Below are positions 25,076 through 37,300 of a DNA stretch of 64,000 bases, piece after piece (positions within the stretch are counted from its first letter, which is position 1; each line of letters opens with the position of its first letter). The notes beneath the pieces were generated by a model. That model did not search any database and had not been told where the DNA came from. It was given only the letters and a program-made list of their open reading frames with translations. This DNA comes from Globodera rostochiensis. Its lineage: Eukaryota > Nematoda > Chromadorea > Rhabditida > Heteroderidae. Made by a program: the position numbers and the translations under genes. The stretch lies in NCBI GenBank assembly GCA_018350325.1, contig JAEVLN010000014.1:682001-746000 (forward strand), given 5' to 3'.

Positions 25076-27073
25076 CTATGATGATTTATTTTCGTAAAAT
25101 TACGATTTACAAAATATTAAAACATTGAAATCATAATTGAAGTTTAAATGATTAGTGAAAAGGTGCAGAAAGAATGATAAATTTGAAAAAGATTATTCAG
25201 AAAAATGTATATAAATTTAGGGAAAGTTCGAGACACAAAAAACCGAGATTTACTCGTGTCGAGACCCGAGACCGAGGCTCTCGAACATCCCTAAATTTTC
25301 AACCCCCGATAAAGCCAAATCTTTCCATAAAATCATTGAATTATGGAATTTTTGGACATTTTTATTTTCATTTTCTTTTATTTTTATGCAATTTAATAAA
25401 GTTAAAAATCAACAATAATTAACATTTTTTATTCCATAATCCCATTTTTGCACAAATTTTCATTTTTATTATTTTTAAAATACAAAACATTTATTTTTTG
25501 TGCCATTTTTTACTATTAAAATTCTCTCGGTACTTTCCGGGTTTTTCTAGGGGGTTTTGGGGGGTCGTAATGTCCGAATCTGACTCCCATTTTGACCAAT
25601 TTTGAATCCCGACCCGAATTCGAACAATTAAAAAATTTTTTATTATTCTTTTTATTCGTATTGCGCAGAGACAAGAATATCAGTTTGGTGGCATAATTCA
25701 ACAATGTTCTGCAAGAATTCAACGAATTCAATCGACATTTCAACGATTTAATGGGCAAAATTCGAAGAAAAAAAAATTGTCTGGAAATGTTCGAATGCAG
25801 GTCAGGGGTTCGAAATCGGTCGAAATGGAGGTCGGATTCGGATTCTACGACCCCAAAAACTCCCTAAAAACCGCTTTTTTTATTAATTAAAAAAACTTTT
25901 TTTGTTTATTGACATATAAATAATTCCCATTGCATAAATTAGCGAAGCGATAAAAGAATTTTACGCATAAATTATTGTAATGTGTATTCATTTACCTGAC
26001 TAGGCTTTTTAAATTTTGAAGCACAAAAAAGTGCCAAATTCTCAAAACGATAATTATTTTTGAATAATAATAATAATCAAAATTCACCATAAAATCACAA
26101 AAAAAATGTTTTATATTTATTTTCAAATGTCCATTTTACCGAGTCCATTATTTATTTGTTCATTATATGTTTAATATTTACTCATTTTTGCACAAAAATC
26201 GTTTGCTTTGCTTATCAAATGCCCCAATCAAAAATGGGCAAATCAATTTGACTCTCAAATTAAGTCATTTTGACTCTTTTTTTTCTTTTGTTTTCACCAA
26301 ATGTGTTAGTGATTTTTGTTTAAATTTTGCCTTCCAAAATTGCACAAGGTCCAGAAAATGTCGTCGGGTCGGCTTTCGGCTGTGTATCGTATCGTATCGT
26401 AATCGTAAATATTGTAATTTTCGACAGCCCTGGTACACATACCGAAACTTCGGGGTCGAGTTTTGGGTATAAATAGGGTCATTAGGTTAATTAGGCCCAA
26501 AGGGTTGTCGGTTTCAAACAAAACGAAAAAATGCCGGTTTTGGTCTCGGTTGGGTATGAAACCGACAGCCTTGCTCAAAAGGATAGGGCGGGATGGCATG
26601 TCGCCGGAGGCGTAGGGGTCGAACTTGGTGATGGAGGCTAAAATGACAGGGAATGAATGACCCGACGGGCGAGCATTATAGCCCTCAAATTGTCTTCGGG
26701 ATTCGGGGATAAATCCACGGGATTCGGGGACCACGGGGTGAGGCAGGAAACGAAGATGGGCACATCTGCACGTCCGATCTGAGATGAGTCCCCCAAAAAG
26801 TCGGGGTGGTTCGTCAATGCGGGGACCAAGCTTGCTTCATAATAGAATTAGAATGACCAATTTTTGATCTTTCCATTACCTTTTAAAGCAATAATAATCA
26901 ATTCAATTTTGATATTAACATTAAAAGATTCCGGATTCTTACGTCTTAAGCCCGGGCCTACGGTAACTCCATTTTGTGTCAAAACGCCAAAAGTCTACGC
27001 CAATTTTTCTTAATATGATTCAAAATTTAACCCCTAAACGTTTTTGAATCTCAAACAATTTTGGGTAATAAAA
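25076..27073. other. Intergenic, no gene supported
   Basis: Contains a TCGAGACCCGAGACCGAGGC palindromic stretch (25257-25280), AT-rich runs and a TATCGTATCGTAATCGT run near 26387. The ORFs at 26306-26829 lack splice signals and family resemblance. This is the 5' flank of the P450 gene. Confidence 0.55.
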
Positions 27074-30000
27074 ATGTTGTTGCTGATTGTTTCCGTCCTC
27101 ATTTGCTGCTGGTTCTGTTCCGTCTTCATCCGGTGGTGGCGCGTGCGCAACATGTCCTCGGGCATCTACAGCCTTCCGGCACTGCCCTTCCTCGGGCACA
27201 TCCATTTGCTGCCCAAGTGCCGTTACGGTCAGCAGACCTTTCCCTACCTTAGCCACAACGTGGATGCCCGATTTTTTTTACGTTTTTGGAGTATTAACAA
27301 CATTTTTTCTGGTTTTGGGTCCGGGGACTTTGGTGGCATCCGTCGGCTAATCTTGAATCCACCACCATTATTAGTGAGAGAATAGGCACCTCCGGGGCGT
27401 CCCGCCAGCCGTCCGTCCCTCCCATTCTGATAGTTTAAAAATGCCAAAAATGTTGTTTTTAATTAAATTTGTTTTCACTTTTAATTAAATTTGTTTTCAC
27501 TTTTCAACAGAATGGTCCAACTTTTTCATTGACAACAGCAATCGGGCACTTCAAGACGGGCACCAGCTGATTCGCTGGTGGATTTTTCACAGAATTACCA
27601 TATGGGCGCTGGACGCGGAAACCTCAAAAGTGATCAACAACAACAACAACACCCGGGGGGTTATGTCGTTGTGTCATCCATCTTTTAACCCGGACTAAAA
27701 TTTCCAGAATAGACACTAGGGTATTTAGCAGGGATGTCGATATCGTCTCCTCAAAATACGATACACGATATACGTATGATACGATTTTTTTACGATACCC
27801 GCCCGATACGGCCAAAAATACGATATTTACGATTACGATATGATACGATACGAAACGATACACATCCCTGGTATTTAGTCTCACCCCGGCACCCCTGGGG
27901 CATGCCGCCCCCGAAGGGTCTCCTGTATTGAGAATGAATGGCACGGCACGTCCAGAAGGGTATTTAGCCTCACCCCGGCACCCCCGGGGCATGCCGCCCC
28001 CGAAGGGTCTCCTGTATTGAGAATGAATGGCACGGCACGTCCAGAAGGGTATTTAGCCTCACCCCGGCACCCCCGGGGCATGCCGCCCCCGAAGGGTCTC
28101 CTGTATTGAGAATGAATGGCACGGCACGTCCAGAAGGGTATTTAGCCTCACCCCGGCACCCCCGGGGCATGCCGCCTCCGAAGGGTTGGGCTGACTGCCG
28201 TTTTGAGTTTGGCTACAAAATTGTTTTAGGCAGTTTTGGAGAATTCGGTTGAGTTGCGAAAAGGACGCGACTACGCCTTTTTCGGCCAATGGCTTGGCCA
28301 GGGTCTGCTGCTGAGCGACGGTGACAAATGGCGACGTCAGCGCCGAATGTTGACGCCCACCTTCCACTTCGCAATGTTGGAGCAGTACACGCACGTGTTC
28401 AACAGAAATGCCATGGCATGCGCAATTGTTTATTCAGTTTCAAAAATTCAAAACCCATTAAGATTTTGCTCGATCGGATGTCAGAAATGGCTGAAAATCA
28501 TGCTGATGATGTTCATGATGTCGGACCGACGTTGATCCGTTGTTCACTGGACATTGTTACCGGTCAGTGCTCGAATATTTTTTGACGGATTGTCCGGGCG
28601 CACAAATATTTTTGATTCTCGGCATTTCCAACCAATTTCAGAGGCAATCATGGGCGTTCAGCTGGACTCGGCCAAGTCCGAGTGCCGAGAGTATGTGAAG
28701 GCGGTGAAGCAGTTCAATGATTTGGCACACACTTATACGACCAACCCATTCTTCACATTCATCCCGATCACTTGGCATCTGTTTGGGCGTGCGAAAGAGA
28801 CAAGGCAATGTGTCAACACGTTGAAGCAGTTCACCCGAAGGGTGGGTAAAATTGTTGAGATCGAGACCAATCATTTTGATCGCCCATTTTGTCAGGTGAT
28901 CGAAGAACGTATCAAAATCCGGGCAGCAAAAGCAGTGGGGCATGGCGTTGATCAGACAACAACCGCAGCAGAAGAAGAGGCGACGGCGCCTGGGCCCAAG
29001 GGCAAAGCGTTTCTGGACCTTTTGCTGCAGTTGGAGCCGGACACACTGGACAGGGAGGAGCTGCGCGAACAGGTGGACACCTTCATGTTTGAAGGTTGTG
29101 TTGCTGTGTGGTGCTGGTGATGGCGCTAAACAAAATGCCAAAAAATTGACATAAATGGGCGCGCCGTGAAAAACGGCATATTTTTCGGCAGGCGGCGTTG
29201 GGGACGGACGGACGGGCCTTCGAGATTTCTCAAAATTTTATCGTTTTTCATCATTAATTTTTGGGACATGACACTTCCGCACATGGACTGATCTGGTCTC
29301 TGTGGTGTTTGGCCACCCATCCGCAATGTCAGCAACAGCTCCACGCAGAAATTGTACAACATTTTGGGCCAGTGTCAGCAGAACGTGTAAAATGATTTTT
29401 TAATAATTAAACAAAAAAACAAAAACAAAAAAATTAAAAAATAAATGAATATAAATGCAACAAAAAAAAAGTTCGGAATCCGGCATTCGGAATTCCGGCA
29501 CTCAAAAAATATCCGGAAACCGGCATTCCGGCACCCAAAAAATGTTCGGAAACCGGCATGCCGGCACCCAAAAAATGTTCGGAAACCGGCATGCCGGACC
29601 CAAAATGTTCGGAAATCCGGCATCCGGTTACAACGGACTACTTCAGCAACGCTCCTCCATGTGGCTAAGCATGAGCGACGTGAACGAACTACGCTACATG
29701 GACCGTTGTGTGAAGGAGGCACTGCGCCTGTTTCCGCCAGTGCCGGTGGTGGAGCGCGACTTGGTGAACGACATGCCCTTCGGGTGCAAAGGGGTGGCGC
29801 CGCGGGGCACAATGATTCTGGTGTCACCGCTGACGGTGCACCACAATGAGCAGGTAGGTGGGTGGGCTTCTTGCGTGCCCTGTGATCTTGGCGTCTCAAA
29901 AGAAGAAGCCGCTTTGATCAATTAATTGTCTCTTCCCCCGCAGGTGTATGGCCGGCATTGGGAGTTTAATCCTGATCACTTTTTGCCGGAAGCAATTGCC

Positions 30001-30404
30001 GATCGGAGTGCCTTCGATTACATTCCCTTCAGCGCCGGGCCCCGAAATTGCATTGGTCCCGCAAGATTTTTCAGTTTGACCGGAATTACTAGTCGCGGCG
30101 GCTTAATGTTTGAATAAAACAAAATTTAAAAAAAACATTTTTTGGAATTTTTTATGCCGGGATTCCGATTCTTGCGCAACTTTTTTTGTCATTTTGACAA
30201 AAAATAAAATTGTGCCGTCCGATTGCAACATTTTTAGGCCAACGATTTGCCCTGTTGGAGCTGAAGATTTTGTTGGCACACATTTTCCGCCAATTTCGGC
30301 TCTCCACCGACATTCCATTCCGGCACAATCGGCCCGCCCTGGAGGCCATTCTACGGCCCGAACTTGGACTGCCCGTCCGAATACACAAAATTGAGGACGT
30401 TTAA
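27074..30404 (+). CDS. Cytochrome P450, CYP4-type monooxygenase (521 aa)
   Basis: Membrane-anchored haem-thiolate monooxygenase of the ER. Exons: 27074-27227, 27511-27629, 28230-28415, 28463-28562, 28642-28841, 28896-29094, 29265-29386, 29647-29853, 29944-30055, 30238-30404 (1566 nt). Seen: N-terminal anchor [19 protein letters not shown]; proline hinge LPALPFLGH; helix C region [15 protein letters not shown], typical of CYP4; I-helix [16 protein letters not shown]-helix [11 protein letters not shown] with ExxR; the haem loop [10 protein letters not shown] with the Cys ligand split from [10 protein letters not shown] by the last intron. CYP4 enzymes usually hydroxylate fatty-acid-like chains; the substrate here is unknown. 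Introns 2 and 7 carry minisatellites, and intron 2 also a hAT-like MITE. Oddities: the acceptor before exon 7 reads GG instead of AG (29263-29264), and the exon 3/4 boundary is ambiguous (GC donor with a 47-nt intron, or a 35-nt GT-AG intron). The coding frame is otherwise unbroken, so it is probably functional. Confidence 0.92.
27729..27870. mobile_element. hAT-like MITE with 8-bp target duplication
   Basis: Perfect 9-bp terminal inverted repeats CAGGGATGT ... ACATCCCTG, flanked on both sides by the direct 8-bp duplication GTATTTAG (27721-27728 and 27871-27878). The interior is palindromic and made of ATACGAT-type words. An 8-bp duplication plus CAGGG ends is the hAT signature. It inserted into the first unit of the 89-bp array inside P450 intron 2. 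It encodes no transposase. Confidence 0.88.
27871..28187. repeat. 89-bp tandem array in P450 intron 2
   Basis: About 3.6 copies with exact 89-bp period (TATTTAG at 27872, 27961, 28050, 28139). Units are nearly identical and GC-rich, containing CACCCCCGGGGCATGCCGCC and GAATGAATGGCACGGCACGT. The last unit ends at CGAAGGGTTGGGCTG. Confidence 0.95.
29475..29615. repeat. 33-bp minisatellite in P450 intron 7
   Basis: Four to five imperfect copies of GGAAACCGGCATGCCGGCAC followed by CCAAAAAATGTTC. The centre CCGGCATGCCGG is palindromic. One copy is shortened. Open in two plus frames, which produces spurious ORFs. Confidence 0.88.
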
Positions 30405-30456
30405 ATTCAGAAATTATTAAATGTTTATTCATTAATTATATTTCTTTAATTAAAAA

Positions 30457-30528
30457 TAGTGTACGGCAAATACGGCTTTCGGTATCGGTAAAATACCGAT
30501 ACCGAAAAAACAATTATGCCGAACACTA
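30457..30528. mobile_element. Small palindromic element, TIR TAGTGTACGGCA
   Basis: 72 bp with near-perfect 12-bp inverted ends (TAGTGTACGGCA / TGCCGAACACTA, 11 of 12 match) and an internal palindrome TCGGTATCGGTA / TACCGATACCGA. Similar TTAAAAA-type sequence flanks both sides. It lies between the P450 and GPx stop codons. Structure only; class unknown. Confidence 0.55.
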
Positions 30529-30746
30529 ATTAAAAATTCCAAAAACGGCAAAATTTCTGTTAAATGGCACACATTTTTAGTGTTTGTGGGGCCATTTTGT
30601 TAAACAATTTTAATTAACTTTAACTAATTAATACTAAATATTAGTTTGAATTCAAGAATCATCTTCAAATAAAAGCATTTATTTTTAATTTATTAATCCT
30701 AATTAAATGGAGCATTCATTAGTTGATGACACAACATTTTGTCAAT

Positions 30747-32763
30747 TCATTGCTCCGACATCAGCTGTTCCATGAACGGCTTCAACACTTTGCCATGAGT
30801 CCAAGCGCTAAAATTTTGTTGTTTTTGAAATATTTTACCAAATTTGGCAAATAAAACAAACAAACGTCGGATGGAAACGGAATCGTGGACGCCCCTGACG
30901 GTCCAACAAAAATTTCTCAAAATTCCTAAAAAAGAAATTGGGGGGTATAATTACTCTATTTTCTGAATCAAAATTTGTAGGTTAATGTGTGACCGACCAG
31001 GTGATGTCGGATACCTAAAGAAAGAGATTTTACCCTCCGGCGATTTTTGTTACAAATTGTACAGTACCCGAATTGGATTGTACATGAGCTCATTGCTGTG
31101 TCCAAGTTGAACAATCTGAGAATGGGTGGAAATAAAAATGTTTTTTAATTAAAATTAAACAATAGACATGATAAAAATTAAAGTTAAAAAAACTGTAACC
31201 CGGATGATCAAGAATCTTGATCAAAATTTTTGAGATATTGATCGAAATTTAATAGAGATTTTTGTGGATTTTTCAGTGAATTCGATCGGTGGTCTTCAAG
31301 CCCGGGCTCTAGCTAAAAAACCTTTATTTACACATAATTAAAGAGTTCTTATGTCGTTAATAATGAATTTAAATATTTTAAAATATATTATTAAAATTAT
31401 AGAATGGACGGTTTGAAAAGAATTTGTTAGTGTTTTAATAAATGCCACCGTTTGTGGGCACGACTCCTTCAGAAATTCGTAGAGCGGATGCTGGCCCTCG
31501 CCGTTGACCTCCAATTTTCCAAAAATGTGCAAATTCGGATGTACTTTTTTGAAACAAAACAAAAAAGTGAATAAAATAATTAATAAACATGAAAAACTTG
31601 TGAAATTGTTGCCGGGCCGAACGTGCACAATTCCTGAACAAAATGATTTTATTTAAATAAAATCAAAATCAAAAAATCGTCGAATATTTTTCAAATCTTT
31701 CTGTATCCCGGTCCCGGTAGGGTGGCACCTCGGGAACTCCAGTCTCGGTTTTCGAGATCGGCTTTCCCGCCAGGGTCTTGCACCGGGAATCCCCGTTCCA
31801 GTTTCGGGATTGGCCAAAACCGGGATTCCATTTCCGCCCGGTCCTGGTCGGGATCCCGCCTACTTTAATTTAAAACTATTTTATAATAAGTTGAATAATT
31901 TTATGAAGTGTTTGCGACACTCCGCCCCCACCATTGATCAGCTCGTGGTTTTCGGCAGGTTCTTGCAAATAAAATTGATTGCACGGGAAGCCGACAATTT
32001 TCATTTGCGCATTTTCGTCCAGCAACGGACCAAAGTCGTTGTATTGTTGAGTGTAGGCTTAAATTTTTTTCGAACAAAAAAACATTTTGTTTTAAAATTT
32101 TTTTTTAACCACAAAATGTGGCCACATTGACCACCAACAAAATGTGCCCTTTGTACTTTTGCAAATCCGTCGTTTGACCGTCCAATGTTAACACACTGAA
32201 TTTGGTGGGGTTATGTAAAATTTTAACAAATTTAAAATCGCGTACGGGGACCGAATCCAAACCGATTTGAATACAGACCGGGGTAATAAGATGCATCAAA
32301 ATTAACCGATCCAGACATTTTAAAAGCTATTCGGAAGCTCTCAAAGAAGCTATCGTTAAGGCTCAACTTAACGATGTCTTCAACTCTACGAAAGCTTTCG
32401 AGTGGTTTTAAGAATGTCTGAATTGGTTAAGGTTGAAGCCAGTTATTGCCCTGGTCTGTGTTCGGACCGGTTCCCAAGTCCCGAATTTGCCTGGGCCGAA
32501 CCGATCATCATTTTTATTTTTGATAGGTTCAAAATTGAAATTTTCCAAAAAAAATATGTATAATGTATGATGTATATGTTAGGGTATTTGAATTGCTTGA
32601 AGTCGTAGATTGATTGGTTGACGGATTCACAGCGACTCCACCGGGTCGTCTCGTCGATCAGTGGGGGCCCGGGCCGCTTTTTGCCCACTTCGGCACCTTC
32701 GATCACAATTGCGGCCAAAAGAAGCAGAGGGAGGAGGAGGACAAAAGAAATTTTGCGGGCCAT
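30747..32763 (-). CDS. Secreted glutathione peroxidase, cysteine type (231 aa)
   Basis: Reduces lipid or hydrogen peroxides with thiol donors outside the cell. Exons (descending): 32597-32763, 32110-32195, 31932-32057, 31598-31633, 31449-31543, 31068-31115, 30998-31014, 30866-30925, 30747-30807; 696 nt exactly. The signal peptide is [20 protein letters not shown], with the mature start near [11 protein letters not shown]. Family motifs: [24 protein letters not shown] (catalytic Cys where selenoproteins have Sec), [14 protein letters not shown] (catalytic Gln), [20 protein letters not shown], and [13 protein letters not shown] (catalytic Trp and Asn). The Trp comes from a 17-nt microexon. The first intron uses a GC donor (CAA|GCAATT) that is required to preserve SIYDF. 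Cyst nematodes are known to secrete such an enzyme, thought to counter host peroxides; that role is inferred here. Tail-to-tail with the P450, ~340 bp apart. Confidence 0.93.
32329..32405. repeat. Inverted repeat ATCGTTAAGG...CTTAACGAT in GPx intron 1
   Basis: AGCTATCGTTAAGGCTCAAC then TTAACGATGTCTTCAACTCT form a short hairpin. They resemble the arms of the larger inverted repeat at 41713-41848, suggesting one family of hairpin elements. Confidence 0.5.
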
Positions 32764-34337
32764 TTGTTCTAATGCAATTTTTTGATTAAAGTTGCCGCCG
32801 GGGGGGGGGGGGGGACCGGGGATCCCCGGCATTTTCATGCCCGGTTTACCCATCCCCGAAAACTGTACCCCTAAAAAAGGATTTTTGGCTTTGCCCATCC
32901 CCGGCCGGGGATCCCCCCCCCCACCCCGTATTTTTAATGCATAAAACTACTTTTTTATATTTCATGAAACGGAGGCATTTTAAGGTTCAATCAAAAAAAT
33001 TTTTAATCAAAAAAATGCAAATTAAAAAAATTCTTATTTTACGAATTTCAAATAATTCCACTTAAAGTCAGGGCACTGAGGTTAGATCAAAAAAACTCGG
33101 CTTGAAAATCAACAAAAAAAAAATTTTTTAAATTGGTGAGGAAAAAAATTCGAAAAAACAAATTTTTAAATAATTGTATTTTGAACAAACGAACTGTTAA
33201 TAAAAAATAAAAATGTTTTTCTTCGCCGATGCTTTTATGTATTCGGGTTTTGCTGACAAAAATCGGAATCTTCAATCTCTCAATTTAATGAATGCATTGA
33301 ATTGAATTGAATTGGATGAATTGAATATTTTCCAACGCTCTTTTGGTCCAATTCAATTCAAAAGGCTTTTCTTTGCAAATAAATTGCTCACAAATCAGCG
33401 AAAAGCCAAAGTGCTTAAATAAACAACAAAAAACGGTCGGCGATGCTTTAATTTTGTTTTGCCATGGACAAAAAATTACAGTTGGAAGCAAATGTTCGGC
33501 ACGGTACAAAAGGTCAAATGCCATCCGTAAAATCCTTTAATTGGCTGATATGTACAAACTTTAATCTTAAAATTATGTACATAAAATTGTAGTTTTTAAA
33601 TAAACATTTTTTTGGCGAAGTATTCGTCTGGTTGGCATTTTGTCCTGCAGAGACTCAACTTACCGGACTCAATTATCCCCTTGGGGATTTTTTACGGAAA
33701 CGAGAAAAAGGGGAGAATCGTGCTCCCGAAAGTTTTGTTTTTATGGGACCCTAATCGTATCGAAAATTAAAATTATCACGCTAATGAAAAAAATGCATAC
33801 AACACTGGACACCGTATGGCTATGATTACTTGTTAATTTACAAAAAAAAATTGAGAAAAAATTTAATGCTTGTGGTTTAGCTTTCTTATAGACTTTCTTT
33901 CAAGAGCATAATATAGTATGAGTGCCCTTGAGTTTCCAGAAATAAGAACGGACAAACTAAATTATTGTGAAAATTGTAAGAAAAAAAACGGAAGAGGGGG
34001 AAGGGAGGTCAGCCGCAGAGCAAAAAATAAATAAACGTTTCGCCTAAATCACTTTTTTGTTAAGAATTTTGCCCATTTTTGCATAAACTTTAAAGAATGG
34101 CTCGTCTAGAAATTTTGATTTTTTTGCCGAACTTCGTTGGGAAAATTAGTCCAAAAAGTGCAAGAATTTGCCGGGGGTGGGGTCCGAAAATTTTCTTTTC
34201 TCTCTGGGGAAAAATTCATTTATTTCCGTCCCCTGGTTACAGGGCTTGCCTGTTTATTTCATTTTGATGCATACTGTTAATGAAGCACAGTTTTGCAGAT
34301 AATTTATTTATATATTTGAAACAGAAATTAAACAAAA
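32764..34337. other. Intergenic between GPx and Q/H-rich gene
   Basis: Upstream of the GPx start is a poly-G run and a pair of palindromic CCGGGGATCCCCGG blocks (32816-32830, 32901-32915). The ORFs at 33285-33540 show no splice signals. Nothing else is recognised. Confidence 0.55.
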
Positions 34338-37300
34338 ATGCAACAGCATCAGCTGCATCACCACCAGCAGCCGCAACCATTCGCCTACCCGCCGCTGTCC
34401 GCGCCCACCGCTGGCGGTGTAGGGCCAATGCAGCAGCAGACGCCGCCGCCTCAGACGGCACCGGTGCCGCAGCACGTCATTGCTGCCGCTGGCGGCCAGC
34501 TGTTCGGCTACGCTCCCAACTATGCCGCCTTCCAGCAGGCCATGGGGCCTGGCGCTCAGACGCATCAACAGGTCGGGCGGGATGGACAGGTTTTTTTTGT
34601 TTGAGCACAATGGAGCTGTACATTTTCCGCATTTGGGTGATAAAAGAAGAGTTCCAAAAGAGTACTAAAACCCAATTTTTGAAGGATATCGTGTCTTTTT
34701 TTGTCTTACGTTCCTTTTTACTTTCGCCCATCTTGCCGGTGCATGCAATACGTATATTATGCAGGCGTGTGCTGCTTGTACCGGTAGATGGGGCTGACAG
34801 AATACATTAAGTACCCAATTTTGGTAAATTTGGATGGGCTCGACGGAGATCACCATGGGAAACTTTTAACTTGCTAAGGAAGACGCTCAAATTCAGGAAT
34901 ATGGCAAAATTTCTCTCCAATTTTTTGAATTCACGGCACGGGGTGGGTGTAGCCTTCTTACACCTGAATAGACCTTGAGAAAAAAAGCTTACAATGACAC
35001 ATATTTCAGCAAAACGAGCAGCTCATTGCCTCCATGCCTGGCCAGCATCAGCTGCATCACCACCAGCAGCCGCAACCGTTCGCCTACCCGCCGCCGCCGC
35101 TGTCCGCGCCCACCGCTGGCGGTGGAGGGCCAATGCAGCAGCAGACGCCACCGCCTCAGACGGCACCTCTGTCGCAGCACGTCATGGCCACTGCCGGGCC
35201 GCTGTTCGGCTACGCTTCCAACTACTTCCAGACCATAGGGCCTGGCGCTCAGACGCATCAACAGGTCGGGCGGGATGGACAGGTTTTTCTTGTTTGAGCA
35301 CAATGGAGCTGTGCGTTTTCCACATTTGTGTGAAAATTCGAAAAAATTTTGGTTCCGAAATTCATTCTTCGGTTTTTCAATTCTTACCTCGGGGTTCGTA
35401 ATGACTCGGGTTTTTTTGGCGCTGGCCGTTTCGGCGCCCGTGGTACTTTGAACATTTTAGCGCTGTTGTGCAGTTTTTAAATATAAAGACACAAATGAGC
35501 TTGGGCTTAGGCCTAAACTAACTTAGGGATTTCTATGAATGGATAATCTGCAATGCCGAATACATTTTTGCATACTTATATTACTTTACCAAAAGTTGTT
35601 ATTGTCTTTCTCAATCGCATTACTTCAAAAATCGACAGGGGACGGGTTGTAGAATGCAAAAGTGCCGAATTTTTTTATGAGAAGACGGCAATTAGCAATA
35701 GCAAAAAGTTAGTTTTTTGTACGTCTTGGTGGTGCATGCTAAAACATTGAGTTTTGTGGGCGCCAAAACGATACGGCGTCAAAAAGCCTCACACAGAACT
35801 GACCGGATCCCATCGGTTTTTCTGAGTGCACTTTTCAGAAATTACTTTCAAATTCGGATTCGGGCTGAAGAATTTTAATGTATCGAATAAAACTCAGATT
35901 TTAAAATATTTCAGCAAAACGAGCAGCTCATTGCCTCCATGCCTGGCCAGCATCAGCTGCATCACCACCAGCAGCCGCAACCGTTCGCCTACCCGCCGCC
36001 GCCGCTGTCCGCGCCCACCGCTGGCGGTGGAGGGCCAATGCAGCAGCAGACGCCACCGCCTCAGACGGCACCTCTGTCGCAGCACGTCATGGCCACTGCC
36101 GGGCCGCTGTTCGGCTACGCTCCCAACTATGCCGCCTTCCAGCAGGCCATGGGGCCTGGCGCTCAGACGCATCAACAGGTCGGGCGGGAAGAACAGGGTT
36201 TTTGTTTGTACGACCGACCGAAAAAACAATTTCCGGATTTCTGGTCGGGAAAACACCGGGTTTCGTAACGAAAACTACCAGGTTTAGGCTTTCCGGTCTG
36301 CATCCCTGACGGATGCTTTGAATTTTTTTTTGACGAAACCTTGCATTTTGTCATTTTTTTTGCTTATGCTTATTTTTTGTACAGCATCAGCCTCACCATC
36401 CCGGCTTCACACCGCTGGCAATGGTTTTTCCGTCCGTCATGACCACCGCCATTGGTGGTGGTGGTGCAGCAGCAGCCGTCTCGGCGGCAATGTTCTCTGC
36501 TCCAGCGATGCTGCCGGAGGAGCATCAGCAGCAGCGGCTGCAGCCGCCACCATCGCGACGCCTCACCATTGAGTCACCGCCGGCGGACGACAACGAGATG
36601 GTGCCGAAACAGCTGCATCAGCAACATTATGGGGTAGATTTTGTTTACAAAATTCTTTGTGCCTAGGCTAGCAAAAAACGCCAGCTTGCATATATCGGTG
36701 GAGGGAGGTTGTACTTCCCGACATTTAAAAACTGAAAAATTTTGCTAAAAGCTTTTTTTTAAATTTTTAAATAAAAACACAAATCGTTACCGCTGAATGT
36801 CCAACTGATTTGTGAGCTAGAAAAAATTGATCCAAAAAGGGTTTCGGCTAATGTAAAAAAAAAAAAATTGCATTTTGTTTTGCTTTTGCAGCAGCAACGG
36901 CAGCAGGAAAACAACAGCAAAGAGAACGCCGCTTCGAATGCTGTCGTCGAGTCTTTGCGCAAACAGTTGTCCATGACGGTCTCCGGTAATTCGGGATGGG
37001 TGGGGGTGGGGGGGCGAACGGAATTGTTTGATTGAAAAATTTTCGAATTTCTAGCAACAATTTTTTTTTTAAACTCAATTTTGAATGCTAACTGTTTGCT
37101 CTTATTTCCATTCATTCATTACTCCTCCCACCACCACTAAAGTTGACGATGGCGTCGTTGCGGCTGTCCCCGGGGGCGACGCGGCTGCCGCTCTCACCGC
37201 CAATGCTCATCCATTCCAGGCTCATCCTCCGTCGTCCACCGCTGCTTCCATCACCACGGAGGCGTCGTCCTTCCCTGTTGCTGCTGATTGTGAGGAGGTG

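Noticed and set aside
26306..26829. Minus-strand ORFs of 142 and 63 codons
   Set aside because: No splice sites, no signal or domain, odd composition; likely chance.
27871..28187. 89-bp direct repeats considered as a CRISPR-like array
   Set aside because: No spacer-repeat alternation: units are contiguous and nearly identical, inside a eukaryotic P450 intron.
28638..29141. Minus-strand ORF over P450 exons
   Set aside because: Antisense shadow of conserved P450 coding exons.
30866..31115. Apparent Trp-to-Leu change in the glutathione peroxidase active site (VLYN-L-NFEKF)
   Set aside because: It came from a wrong intron. Ending the exon at CGG|GTACTG and adding the 17-nt microexon 30998-31014 restores SDITWNFEKF and gives an exact multiple of three.
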